From positions 1,954,463 through 2,018,462 of the forward strand of contig NZ_CP041763.1 of NCBI RefSeq assembly GCF_007559005.1: a DNA stretch of 64,000 nt, in the 5' to 3' direction. A program made the position numbers and the translations under genes. The notes under the pieces are model-generated. The model did no database searches. It saw only the letters and a program-made list of their open reading frames with translations, and was not told where the DNA came from. Positions 49,023 to 57,132 of this stretch are shown here, one piece after another. This stretch comes from Gordonia zhaorongruii (lineage in GTDB: Bacteria; Actinomycetota; Actinomycetes; Mycobacteriales; Mycobacteriaceae). Position 1 is the first letter of the stretch. Every line of letters starts with the position of its first letter.

Positions 49023-49889
49023 TCACGAGAATCGCTCCGCGATCGCTGATGCGATCGCGTCTGGCGCCTGCTCCTGAATGAAGTGCCCGGCTTCCGGCAA
49101 CTCGATCACGTCGAGGTCTCGAAATGCCGAGCGGACGCGAGGAAGGCAGGTTCGGGGCCGGAACGCCGGGTCTCGCATTCCCCAGATCGCGAGCGCTCGT
49201 TTGTCGCCGAGCACAGCTGGTACATCCACCGCCAGATCGGCCAGCAGCGGGCGAGCCTCGCGGATCTGCCCGGGCATCACCGCGAGTCCGCGACGCGCCT
49301 CCGGACTGGCCTGTACTCCGCGGTACGCATCTGCTTCGCCCAGACTCAGCACCTTCTGCAGCCCACCGAGCAGGAACCGTTCGACGAGGATGTTGCGGTC
49401 GAGGATGCGCCGTTGCATCGGCCGGGTGTTCATGATGGCGCTGAAAGCACGATTCGGAATCGGATCGATCGGCCAGAACACGGTGTTGCTCACCACGATC
49501 CCGCTGACTCGCGCGGCCCGATCCACCGCTGCACCGAGCCCGACCGGCCCTCCCCAGTCGTGCCCCACCACGATGGCGTCGTCCAGACACAGATGGTCGA
49601 GCAACTCGCCGAGCACGCCGGTGTGCTCGGCGACCGTGTACCCGAAGCCGTCCGGGCGCTCGGACAGGCCGAAGCCGAGGTAGTCGACGGCGATGCAGCG
49701 AAACCCTCCTCGAAGCCGAGACACGATCCGGCGGTAGAGAAAGCTCCACGTCGGCGACCCGTGACAGAACACGATCGGTCGCCCCTCCCCCTCGTCGATG
49801 TAGTGCACCCGGCCTGAGGACGAGCCGAACCATCGGGATTCGAATGGATACAGCTCCGAATCCGGGACGTAATCGATTCCCACCTTCAC
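49023..49889 (-). CDS. Haloalkane dehalogenase-like alpha/beta hydrolase
   Basis: A 288-residue alpha/beta hydrolase with haloalkane dehalogenase features. FCHGSPTWSFLYRR and VVGHDWGGPVGL give the oxyanion hole and the nucleophile Asp followed by the halide-binding Trp. WGMRDPAFRP carries the likely acidic residue in the position used by the HLD-I subfamily, and EAGHFIQEQAP the catalytic His. Related epoxide hydrolases share much of this, so the halide substrate is inferred. It is divergent from a TetR gene over 55 bp that hold two palindromes, suggesting inducible control. It belongs to the insert between DUF4191 and RDD genes. Confidence 0.8.
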   Translation of the reverse strand: MKVGIDYVPDSELYPFESRWFGSSSGRVHYIDEGEGRPIVFCHGSPTWSFLYRRIVSRLRGGFRCIAVDYLGFGLSERPDGFGYTVAEHTGVLGELLDHLCLDDAIVVGHDWGGPVGLGAAVDRAARVSGIVVSNTVFWPIDPIPNRAFSAIMNTRPMQRRILDRNILVERFLLGGLQKVLSLGEADAYRGVQASPEARRGLAVMPGQIREARPLLADLAVDVPAVLGDKRALAIWGMRDPAFRPRTCLPRVRSAFRDLDVIELPEAGHFIQEQAPDAIASAIAERFS

Positions 49890-49895
49890 ACCTCT

Positions 49896-49907
49896 CTACA
49901 TCTGTAG
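49896..49907. promoter_or_regulatory. Operator 1 of the TetR/dehalogenase pair
   Basis: CTACATCTGTAG: inverted repeat CTACA/TGTAG with 2 central bases. It lies just before the dehalogenase start on its side. Confidence 0.6.
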
Positions 49908-49921
49908 CAATAAGGCAATAC

Positions 49922-49935
49922 GCTACACCTGTAGC
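49922..49935. promoter_or_regulatory. Operator 2 of the TetR/dehalogenase pair
   Basis: GCTACACCTGTAGC: the same half-site with one more pairing base on each side. Its centre is 27 bp from operator 1 and it lies 10 bp before the TetR ATG, so both genes could be repressed. Confidence 0.62.
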
Positions 49936-49944
49936 ATTGAAGGA

Positions 49945-50541
49945 ATGACAGGGCGCCAGGCACACAGCAATCGGCGACAGGCCATCGCAACCGCAGGCGT
50001 CCGCATCATCGCTCGCGACGGCGTTCGAGCACTCACCCACCGGGCGGTCGACGCCGAGGCGGACCTACCCCAGGGGTCCACCTCGTATCACGCACGCACC
50101 CGGGCGGCCCTCGTTGAACTGGTCGTCGAGACGCTGGCACAACGGTCTACGACAGATACCGAGCAGCTGACACCAGCCCTCGACGCAGATATCAACGAAC
50201 CCCTCCAGATCGCGGAGCTCACCGGGTGGCTATCGAGGCTCATCGAGACCCTCGCCGAACGGCGGGATGACATGCGGGCGCGTTATGCACTGATTCTCGA
50301 GCTCGACGACCAATCACCCCTCCACGGGATGCTGACCACCCACTCCGAGCTTCACGAACTCGGCCGGAAGGTGATCAGGACGGCGCTTCACCGCGCCTCG
50401 CTACCCGACTCGGACAAACACGTGGAGGAACTGGTCGCGCTGGCGGACGCACTCGTCTTCTACCGGACCGCGATCGACCGACACCTGCCACTCGAACCGC
50501 CGATCTCGGCATACCTGCACGGAGTCACCGCAACCCGCTGA
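49945..50541 (+). CDS. TetR family transcriptional regulator
   Basis: A 198-residue regulator. The N-terminal HTH (about 10-55) reads RRQAIATAGVRIIARDGVRA then LTHRAVDAEADLPQGSTSYH, typical of the TetR family. The C-terminal ligand domain (about 70-195) is helical with no recognised motif. The ATG 49945 is preceded by a GAAGGA element. It is divergent from the dehalogenase gene and probably represses that gene and itself through the two palindromes between them. Confidence 0.85.
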   Translation: MTGRQAHSNRRQAIATAGVRIIARDGVRALTHRAVDAEADLPQGSTSYHARTRAALVELVVETLAQRSTTDTEQLTPALDADINEPLQIAELTGWLSRLIETLAERRDDMRARYALILELDDQSPLHGMLTTHSELHELGRKVIRTALHRASLPDSDKHVEELVALADALVFYRTAIDRHLPLEPPISAYLHGVTATR

Positions 50542-50587
50542 CCCGCATCACCTGGTCGTACAGAATTGTCAGACCCCGACAGTATCA

Positions 50588-50603
50588 TCGAACGTATATT
50601 CGA
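50588..50603 (+). promoter_or_regulatory. LexA-type SOS box upstream of the DUF222/HNH gene
   Basis: TCGAACGTATATTCGA matches the mycobacterial LexA site TCGAAC-N4-GTTCGA with a single change. It overlaps a TATATT that could be the -10, so LexA binding would block transcription. It ends 26 bp before the chosen start. Confidence 0.68.
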
Positions 50604-50629
50604 TAGAGCGATCGGCGGGGGTGAGCACC

Positions 50630-52135
50630 ATGAGCAGAAGGCCCCCGGTCTCGCCCGGCTCAGCGCGCATCTCGGCCGATGGCGACGAGCTCGCGATTTC
50701 GATCCCGTTACCGCAGAACCAGAACGACGCGGCGGCACAACTCGCGTTCGCGGGTCGTTCCGACAGCCTCGAAGGACCGCTGCGCTGGTGCCGATTCCGC
50801 GCGATCCACAGCGCCTATACGGTGGCCCTCGCCGAGGCCGACCGGAGCGCTTCCGACCCGAACTTCCTGTTCGATCCGTTCACCGTCACCGCAGCCCAGT
50901 ACGCGGTCGTGGCACGGGTGACGCAAGGGCAGGCGGAGGCGTTCCTAGACCGTGCCGCAGACTGTTTCGAGCGCATTCCGCGCATCGGCGAATGCCTCCG
51001 CGATGCGCTCATCACGCCGAAGACGTTCGACACGCTCCGTTACGAGACCGGCCTCATCGAAGCCCCGGAAGTACTCGCCGACGTCGACTCCACGATCGCC
51101 ATCTGGATCCGCGGAGAGGGTCGGACGTCGAGCACCCGAGCCGGCGAGACGGCTCGGCGGATCGTCACCCGTCACGACGCCGAAGCCGCACGGCAACGTC
51201 GCAAGGACTCGCGGGACATGAAAGACGCCGGGGTGTCACCACTCGGCGGCCGACTGTCCCGATTCATCATCACCGCGGACGCGGAGGATGCTCAGCTGTC
51301 GCAGGAGATCGTGGACGCGCTCGCCGCCGGGGTCTGCGAGGCAGACCCGCGAACGCGAGCCGAACGCCGCTCAGATGCCGCGATCGCGCTCCTCCAGCGT
51401 CGGTCGTTCACGTGCCGCTGCGGACTCGACACCTGTCCTGCCGAACTGTCGGACGCACAGGTGGCCGCACGCTGCTCGAGAATCGTCCTGCACGTCGTCG
51501 TCCGCCGAGACACGCTCGACGGGACCGACCAGACTCCCGCCTATCTCGACGGTGTCGGCCCCATCTCCGCCGACCACGTCCGCGAGATGTGCGAGCGTGG
51601 CGACACCGTCCGCCGCGACCTCGATGTCGACCGGCTCATGGACTCGACGTCGAGGGACGGCGACCCCTATCGACCGACCACCACGTGCGATACCGCGGTT
51701 CGCGCCCTATTCGGACGGTGCTCGTGGCCGGGATGCGATCGCCCGGCCTTCAAGGCCGACCTGGACCACGTCTGCGAATACAACCATCGCGATCCCGCAT
51801 CCGGAGGCCCCACCTGCTTCTGCAACCTCAACCCGAAGTGCCGCTTCCACCACGGATTGAAAACATCCGCAGGTGGCTGGCTCGACGATCAGATCATCGA
51901 CGCCAACGGCGAGATCTGGACCGAGGTCACCACCCCCAGCGGCATCACCGTGCGCACCCGCGCAGGCAACACGTGGCTCCTACCCGAGATCGGCCTGATT
52001 CCGTGTCGCCACGGCCCGCCGAGGGATCCCGGGGACGCCCCGCCCGATATCCCGCATCTGCGGAACCGCTCACGTACCGAGGCCAAGCATCGGTACCGGA
52101 TGTCGATGCGTGCGGCGAACCGACGTAAGAGCTAG
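50630..52135 (+). CDS. DUF222 and HNH endonuclease domain protein (13E12-type)
   Basis: A 501-residue protein with an N-terminal DUF222 domain and a C-terminal HNH module: CSWPGCDRPAFKADLDHVCEYN, then PTCFCNLNPKCRFHH, holding two zinc-binding Cys pairs and the catalytic His residues. A further Cys cluster, FTCRCGLDTCPAE, lies in the middle. ATG 50630 is preferred over GTG 50621 because the G-rich ribosome site is better spaced. Family members are often multicopy and some are under LexA control; an SOS box is present here. The role may be DNA cleavage after damage, but is unproven. The end overlaps the RDD gene by 4 bp. Confidence 0.85.
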   Translation: MSRRPPVSPGSARISADGDELAISIPLPQNQNDAAAQLAFAGRSDSLEGPLRWCRFRAIHSAYTVALAEADRSASDPNFLFDPFTVTAAQYAVVARVTQGQAEAFLDRAADCFERIPRIGECLRDALITPKTFDTLRYETGLIEAPEVLADVDSTIAIWIRGEGRTSSTRAGETARRIVTRHDAEAARQRRKDSRDMKDAGVSPLGGRLSRFIITADAEDAQLSQEIVDALAAGVCEADPRTRAERRSDAAIALLQRRSFTCRCGLDTCPAELSDAQVAARCSRIVLHVVVRRDTLDGTDQTPAYLDGVGPISADHVREMCERGDTVRRDLDVDRLMDSTSRDGDPYRPTTTCDTAVRALFGRCSWPGCDRPAFKADLDHVCEYNHRDPASGGPTCFCNLNPKCRFHHGLKTSAGGWLDDQIIDANGEIWTEVTTPSGITVRTRAGNTWLLPEIGLIPCRHGPPRDPGDAPPDIPHLRNRSRTEAKHRYRMSMRAANRRKS

Positions 52136-52686
52136 CCGCGAGTCCGCACCAATCCGGTCCCGGTGGCGCGATCGTGCATGGCGCGACCGTTGTAGTCGTT
52201 GATCAGCGCTGGGACTGCGAAGCAGATGAGCAATTGCCGGAAGAACGCACGGACGAAGCCGACTCCGGCCCGAGGCACATCTCCCGCTGCTTCGGCGGCC
52301 CCGCGCTCGGCGCCGTGGTCCACACGCGCCACCCGCAGCCCGGCGACGAACTGACCGGGAGTGAAACCGAACAAGGTCACCGCGATCACGCCGATCACGA
52401 ACCAGACGGCGAGCACGGTGGTCCCCGTCTTGGTGCCGAAACCGACGATCAGCAGTGCGATGCCATATGCGATGAGCCAGTCGACGAGCAGTCCCACGAC
52501 ACGCGACCAGCCGCCGGCGAGAGAGCCGGAGCCCTGTCCGGGAAGGCCGAGGTCCTGGCCGCGGTAGTCGTTCTCGTCACCGCCGGTCATCTGCGGCCCC
52601 GACAGCCAGCTGCCCGCCGCCCCGCGCATCGACTGCGCTCCGCTCTGCTGCGGTTCTCCCTGCAGCGGTTCTCCCTGCTCCGTCAT
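52132..52686 (-). CDS. RDD family membrane protein
   Basis: A 184-residue membrane protein. After a polar N-terminus rich in Gln and Gly (about 1-55), there are three hydrophobic segments with the RDD signature Arg and Asp: AGGWSRVVGLLVDWLIAYGI, then FGFTPGQFVAGLRVARVD. It resembles the RDD gene beside glnA1 in mycobacteria (Rv2219A). ATG 52686 has AGGA 8 nt upstream; an ATG 9 nt earlier is the alternative. Function is unknown; transport is often suggested for the family. Confidence 0.82.
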   Translation of the reverse strand: MTEQGEPLQGEPQQSGAQSMRGAAGSWLSGPQMTGGDENDYRGQDLGLPGQGSGSLAGGWSRVVGLLVDWLIAYGIALLIVGFGTKTGTTVLAVWFVIGVIAVTLFGFTPGQFVAGLRVARVDHGAERGAAEAAGDVPRAGVGFVRAFFRQLLICFAVPALINDYNGRAMHDRATGTGLVRTRG

Positions 52687-52787
52687 GGCGTCCATCCTAG
52701 TCAGCGTTGCGATCAGACCAATTTTCGTGACGCCCGCCACCATGCACGGGATGGATTCGGACTATTCTGGAGCCCGTGGCCCGTGCT

Positions 52788-52803
52788 GTAACAAAGGGGA
52801 AAC
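52788..52803 (+). promoter_or_regulatory. GlnR box upstream of glnA1
   Basis: GTAAC-AAAGGG-GAAAC fits the actinobacterial GlnR consensus gTnAC-n6-GaAAC at every conserved base. It ends 130 bp before the glnA1 start and lies just upstream of a candidate -35. Confidence 0.65.
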
Positions 52804-52809
52804 ATTCGC

Positions 52810-52839
52810 TTGACGCACGGGCAACCTCGCCTCCATACA
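52810..52839 (+). promoter_or_regulatory. Candidate glnA1 promoter
   Basis: TTGACG (52810-52815) followed after 18 bp by CATACA (52834-52839). It sits immediately downstream of the GlnR box, consistent with activation. The -10 is a weak match. Confidence 0.45.
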
Positions 52840-52933
52840 TTTCTTGGTGAGCTTCATGTCCGCCGGAACCGGCGAGGACGTGAGTTGCGGTCAGAGGTTC
52901 TGGCCGGATTTTCAGTTAGGAGTCAGGCCCACC

Positions 52934-54367
52934 GTGTACAACACGAACGAAGAGCTGCTCGAAGGCATCAAGTCCGAAGGCGTCGAGTACGTCGACATCC
53001 GCTTCTGCGACCTGCCGGGAACGATGCAGCACTTCTCGATCCCCGCAGCCGCATTCACCGAGGACGTCTTCGAAGAGGGTCTGGCATTCGACGGATCGTC
53101 GATCCGCGGCTTCCAGTCGATCGACGAGTCCGACATGATGCTCCTCCCGGACCCGGCGACCGCCCGCATCGACCCGTTCCGCAAGGCGAAGACGATGAAC
53201 GTCAGCTTCTTCGTCCACGACCCGTTCACCCGTGAGGCCTACAGCCGCGACCCGCGCAACGTCGCACGCAAGGCGGAGGACTACCTCCGCGCGAGCGGCA
53301 TCGCCGACACCTGCTTCTTCGGTGCCGAAGCCGAGTTCTACGTCTTCGACTCCGTCTCGTTCGGCTCCGACATCAACGGCACCTTCTACCAGGTGGAATC
53401 GGAGTCGGGCTCCTGGAACGCATCCAAGGCCACCAACCCGGACGGCACGCCGAACCGTGGCTACAAGGTCCGTCAGAAGGGCGGCTACTTCCCGGTCGCC
53501 CCGTACGATCACTACGTCGATCTGCGTGACGAGATCTCCGGCCACCTGGCCAGCAACGACTTCGAGCTCGAGCGCGCTCACCATGAGGTGGGGACAGGCG
53601 GTCAGGCCGAGATCAACTACAAATTCAACACGCTGCTTCACGCCGCCGACGACGTTCAGCTGTTCAAGTACATCGTCAAGAACACCGCGTGGCAGAACGG
53701 CAAGTCGGCCACCTTCATGCCGAAGCCGCTGCTCGGCGACAACGGTTCGGGCATGCACGCTCACCAGTCCCTCTGGAAGGACGGCAAGCCGCTGTTCCAC
53801 GACGAGTCGGGGTACGCCGGACTGTCGGACATCGCACGCCATTACATCGGCGGCATCCTGCACCATGCGCCGTCACTGCTCGCCTTCACCAACCCGACGA
53901 TCAACTCGTACAAGCGTCTGGTTCCGGGCTACGAGGCCCCGATCAACCTCGTGTACAGCCAGCGCAACCGCAGCGCCTGCGTTCGCATTCCGATCACGGG
54001 CAACAACCCGAAGGCCAAGCGCATCGAGTTCCGTTGCCCCGACAGCTCGGGCAACCCGTACCTGGCATTCGCCGCCATGATGATGGCGGGGATCGATGGC
54101 GTGAAGAACAAGATCGAGCCGCACGAGCCCGTGGACAAGGACCTGTACGAGCTTCCTCCGGAGGAGGCAAAGGGCATCCCGCAGGCCCCGACCTCACTCT
54201 CCGCAGTCATCGACCGTCTCGAAGAGGATCACGACTACCTCACCGCAGGCGGCGTGTTCACCGAGGACCTGATCGAGACCTGGATCGCGTTGAAGCGTGA
54301 GAACGAGATCGAGCCCATCCAGATCCGTCCGCACCCGTACGAATTCGACCTGTACTACGACTGCTGA
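52934..54367 (+). CDS. glnA1: Glutamine synthetase type I (beta)
   Basis: Makes glutamine from glutamate and ammonia. The 477-residue protein has [63 protein letters not shown] and the adenylylation site [10 protein letters not shown] (Tyr about 396), so it is the GlnE-regulated form. GTG 52934 gives the family start VYNTNEELL, with TAGGAG 13 nt upstream; an in-frame upstream extension is rejected because it covers the promoter. GlnE is encoded 3 kb downstream. The GlnR box indicates nitrogen control. Confidence 0.95.
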   Translation: MYNTNEELLEGIKSEGVEYVDIRFCDLPGTMQHFSIPAAAFTEDVFEEGLAFDGSSIRGFQSIDESDMMLLPDPATARIDPFRKAKTMNVSFFVHDPFTREAYSRDPRNVARKAEDYLRASGIADTCFFGAEAEFYVFDSVSFGSDINGTFYQVESESGSWNASKATNPDGTPNRGYKVRQKGGYFPVAPYDHYVDLRDEISGHLASNDFELERAHHEVGTGGQAEINYKFNTLLHAADDVQLFKYIVKNTAWQNGKSATFMPKPLLGDNGSGMHAHQSLWKDGKPLFHDESGYAGLSDIARHYIGGILHHAPSLLAFTNPTINSYKRLVPGYEAPINLVYSQRNRSACVRIPITGNNPKAKRIEFRCPDSSGNPYLAFAAMMMAGIDGVKNKIEPHEPVDKDLYELPPEEAKGIPQAPTSLSAVIDRLEEDHDYLTAGGVFTEDLIETWIALKRENEIEPIQIRPHPYEFDLYYDC

Positions 54368-54380
54368 TCACATCAGCGCC

Positions 54381-54412
54381 ACGACGCCCCCGGTTCTCGC
54401 CGGGGGCGTCGT
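54381..54412 (+). terminator. Strong hairpin terminator of glnA1
   Basis: A perfect 13-bp stem (arms ACGACGCCCCCGG and CCGGGGGCGTCGT) with a 6-nt loop, 13 bp after the glnA1 stop. No U-run follows. Confidence 0.75.
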
Positions 54413-54472
54413 AATGTGCGAGCCTGTCCCCTGCGCCCTGATCCCGGTGCGGCGCTCATAGATCGGAGTCCT

Positions 54473-55360
54473 GTGAACGCACGACATCGTGCCGTATCCG
54501 ATGCGGAACGTCCGTCACGACGGAAGCTCCTGCTGTCGGTGGCCGCTCTCGTCGTGGTGATCGCCGCCGCGGCGACCGTGACGATAGTCGTCCTTCGCGA
54601 CGACCATTCCGAGGACCACGAGACCACAGCCGAACCGCAGCGCGCCCTGCACGATTCGTTCGGCGCGCTGCGACTCCCCGCCCCCACCGGGGTGGCCATC
54701 ACTCCGGTAGGCGGCGGCCGCTCACTGCTGTTCGGTGATCAGACTCCGCAGGACGCGTGGTCGACGATCAAGGCCCCGCTGGGGCTGGCGGCCGAACGCA
54801 TGCACGGCATGAGCCGCACCGAGGCGCACGCGGTCATCGATTCGGACAATCGTTCGGCCCGCATCCTGACTCGCTCGTTCGGGGGCCCGGACGAGGCGAC
54901 GAAGGCACTGGAGAATGTCCTTCGCGAAGGCGGTGACATGGTCACCGAACCCGCGCGACGGCACGGTCGCGATTTCCCCATGCTCGGTGAAACCCGTTGG
55001 GCACTGGCCGATTCGGCAGGCTGGACCGCGAATCTTCCGTGCCTCACCGGTAGTGAGCACATGCTCGAACTGATGCGCGGGGTGTCGCGTGTGCAGGATT
55101 GGGGCGTTCGACGGATCGGCGGCCGCAGCACCGCGGTGAAGGGCGGATGGGGTGAGGCTCCGGACGGCGGGTACGTCGTTCGGCAGATCGGACTCGTCAC
55201 ACTCCCGAACGGCTCGCAGGCCGCCGTGTCCGCCAGCGTGCACAAGGCTGGCATGACATTCGAGACCGGCACCGCGGCACTCGATCAGGTGGCCCACTGG
55301 CTCAAAGCCAACCTCACGCGGATCCCCGGGGGCGAGTGCCCCGCGCCCGCCGCCGGGTGA
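54473..55360 (+). CDS. Membrane-anchored secreted protein of unknown function
   Basis: A 295-residue protein with one N-terminal hydrophobic segment (about 18-40, LLLSVAALVVVIAAAATVTI) after basic residues, acting as a signal anchor, and an extracytoplasmic domain. The domain contains SFGALRLPAPTGVAITPVGG, three Trp-rich stretches and two Cys (LPCLTG and GGECPAP) that could form a disulfide. No known family is recognised. GTG 54473 has GGAG 5 nt upstream. It lies between glnA1 and the FKBP gene. Confidence 0.72.
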   Translation: MNARHRAVSDAERPSRRKLLLSVAALVVVIAAAATVTIVVLRDDHSEDHETTAEPQRALHDSFGALRLPAPTGVAITPVGGGRSLLFGDQTPQDAWSTIKAPLGLAAERMHGMSRTEAHAVIDSDNRSARILTRSFGGPDEATKALENVLREGGDMVTEPARRHGRDFPMLGETRWALADSAGWTANLPCLTGSEHMLELMRGVSRVQDWGVRRIGGRSTAVKGGWGEAPDGGYVVRQIGLVTLPNGSQAAVSASVHKAGMTFETGTAALDQVAHWLKANLTRIPGGECPAPAAG

Positions 55361-55381
55361 CCGGAGTAGCCGGCTGACCGG

Positions 55382-55387
55382 TATCGT
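55382..55387 (+). promoter_or_regulatory. -10 element of the FKBP lipoprotein gene (leaderless)
   Basis: TATCGT lies 8 nt before the ATG at 55396 and fits TANNNT. Confidence 0.38.
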
Positions 55388-55395
55388 CACTCCTC

Positions 55396-56004
55396 ATGAA
55401 GCGCAAGCACCTGATCCTGGTTCCCGCGGCCGCCGCTGCACTCGTGTTCGCGGGCTGCTCGTCTGACGATTCGAGCACCGCTGCCGATTCCGCGAGCAAC
55501 ACGAACGTGGACGTCTCCGAGGCTGCGCCCGACTTCCGGCCGGCAACCTGCCCCACCGACGCACCTGCGGCAGATACCAAGGCCGACTGGACGCTGCAGG
55601 GCACGAGCGGTTCGATCGACGTCGTGGGTCCGACGGACGACACGGCACCCCTGGTCACCATCGAGGGCGCACCGTTCGAGGTCGACAAGACGACCGTCGA
55701 GACCCTGGAGGCCGGCGACGGCACCGCCGTCACGAAGGACTCCACCGTCAGCGTCTGCTACCACGGCGTGAACGGCCGCGACGGCTCCGTCTTCGACAGC
55801 GCCTTCGATCGCGGCGAACCCGCCGCTTTCCCCGCGAGCGGCGTCGTTCCCGGCTTCCAGAAGGCGCTGATGGGTCAGAAGGCCGGCGCCGACGTCGCAG
55901 TCGCGGTCGCCCCGGCCGACGGCTACCCGCAGGGCACACCCGACGGCGCGATCAAAACAGGCGACACCATCGTGTTCGCATTGACGATCGTGTCCGTTCA
56001 GTAG
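55396..56004 (+). CDS. FKBP-type peptidyl-prolyl cis-trans isomerase lipoprotein
   Basis: A 202-residue exported lipoprotein. The lipobox is LVFAGCSS (Cys about 21). A Ser/Asp/Ala-rich tether leads to an FKBP domain (about 110-202): VTKDSTVSVCYHGVNGRDGS, VFDSAFDRGEPAAFPASGVV, PGFQKALMGQKAG and the ending DTIVFALTIVSVQ. It should assist folding of exported proteins at the outer membrane face. The last 7 nt overlap the convergent lipase gene. Confidence 0.88.
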   Translation: MKRKHLILVPAAAAALVFAGCSSDDSSTAADSASNTNVDVSEAAPDFRPATCPTDAPAADTKADWTLQGTSGSIDVVGPTDDTAPLVTIEGAPFEVDKTTVETLEAGDGTAVTKDSTVSVCYHGVNGRDGSVFDSAFDRGEPAAFPASGVVPGFQKALMGQKAGADVAVAVAPADGYPQGTPDGAIKTGDTIVFALTIVSVQ

Positions 56005-57128
56005 GTCGCCACGACCCGCTCCGACGGCGTACTGCTCGCTGGCGCCGCGAACGGCTTGATGAATTCGGGTACGCCACCGGTGCGGCGCAGGAGCGGGGAC
56101 CCGAAGAACGGCGCCACCATCTGGCATGGCACCACCCGGTTGGGATGATCGTCCAACGCGTTGAGAACGTGCGCGGCCGCACGCGGTGAACCGCAGATAC
56201 CGAGATGGTCCGAGAAGTCCTTGTTGCAGCCGTTCTGAAGGATCATGTTGGTGACCTGCCGCTGCGGGCCGCCGGACACCTGCCCCGACATGTACGGACG
56301 CACCAGTTCGTCGTGCACCGTCGAGATGTTCGTGTACTCGATGCCCGGCAGATACGGTCCGTCGTCGTCGTTCATCGCGCGGATGAAGTCCGACCCCGCA
56401 CGCATCTGCGGCAGGGCCCGGCACGGGACGACGTCGGCCGGGTTGACTCCGTAGCGGGTGTGCATGCGCTGAAAGAGGTTGTGAGCACCGTCCAGGACGG
56501 TGGTGCCCTGCCAGAGGGGCGCCAGCGACACGTACTTGGCGATCTTGCCTTCGCCACCGAGGTGCTTCGCCCAGTAGTTCGGGACCAAGGTGCCCTGGGA
56601 ATGGCCGACGACGTGCACCTGGTCCGCCCCGGTGGAAGCCATCACCTTCTCGGCGAATTCGCCGAACTCGGCGGCACTCTCCTCGATCGGCTTCATACCG
56701 CCGAGCGCCGAGATGGGCCACCGAGAGTCCTCGACCGCACCGTAGGTCAGCGCGAATACCGAGTACCCGGCGGCTGCCAGCAACGGAACGTAGGTCCCCC
56801 AGTTGGTCTGGGCTCCGCCGGCGGTGCCGTGCACGAGGATCACCGGGATCGGATGCTCCGGATCGCACGGGACGCCCCACTGGTTCGACCCGGGAAGCGA
56901 CCCGCCCGGATGCGCCAGCTCGGGGCCGATACCGGCGAAGAAGTCGTAGACGACGCGGCCCTGCGCGTCGTTCTCCTCACCGCCGAGCGGGACGATCTCA
57001 CGCGGGAACCGCTGCACCACCTGGTTGCCGAGCGCGAGCAGCGGCTGCGTCAGCTTCTGCCCCGCCCGGATGGTGCTGGTGATTGAACCGACCATCGCAC
57101 GCTCGACGGCAGCGCGTGGGATTCGCAC
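55998..57128 (-). CDS. Triacylglycerol lipase-like alpha/beta hydrolase
   Basis: A 376-residue alpha/beta hydrolase. HPIPVILVHGTAGGAQTNWG is the oxyanion-hole region, VHVVGHSQGTLVPNYW holds the nucleophile Ser, and further on DGPYLPGIEYTNISTVHDEL and DHLGICGSPRAAAHVL carry the likely acid and His. This pattern matches the bacterial lipase class 2 group. No convincing signal peptide is seen, though homologues are often secreted. It starts 4 bp after the glnE stop, so it is in one operon with glnA2 and glnE, without any evident nitrogen role. Confidence 0.8.
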   Translation of the reverse strand: MRIPRAAVERAMVGSITSTIRAGQKLTQPLLALGNQVVQRFPREIVPLGGEENDAQGRVVYDFFAGIGPELAHPGGSLPGSNQWGVPCDPEHPIPVILVHGTAGGAQTNWGTYVPLLAAAGYSVFALTYGAVEDSRWPISALGGMKPIEESAAEFGEFAEKVMASTGADQVHVVGHSQGTLVPNYWAKHLGGEGKIAKYVSLAPLWQGTTVLDGAHNLFQRMHTRYGVNPADVVPCRALPQMRAGSDFIRAMNDDDGPYLPGIEYTNISTVHDELVRPYMSGQVSGGPQRQVTNMILQNGCNKDFSDHLGICGSPRAAAHVLNALDDHPNRVVPCQMVAPFFGSPLLRRTGGVPEFIKPFAAPASSTPSERVVATY

Positions 57129-57132
57129 GTAC

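Noticed and set aside
50566..52128. Alternative plus-strand frame over the DUF222/HNH gene
   Set aside because: Arg-rich translation without the Cys/His pattern of the HNH domain, which is clear in the adjacent frame.
49023..52135. Insert as a mobile element
   Set aside because: No integrase, transposase, flanking direct repeats or tRNA end is visible; it is treated as an accessory insert only.
52844..52933. Upstream extension of GlnA1
   Set aside because: It would cover the promoter and ribosome-site region; the family N-terminus begins at 52934.
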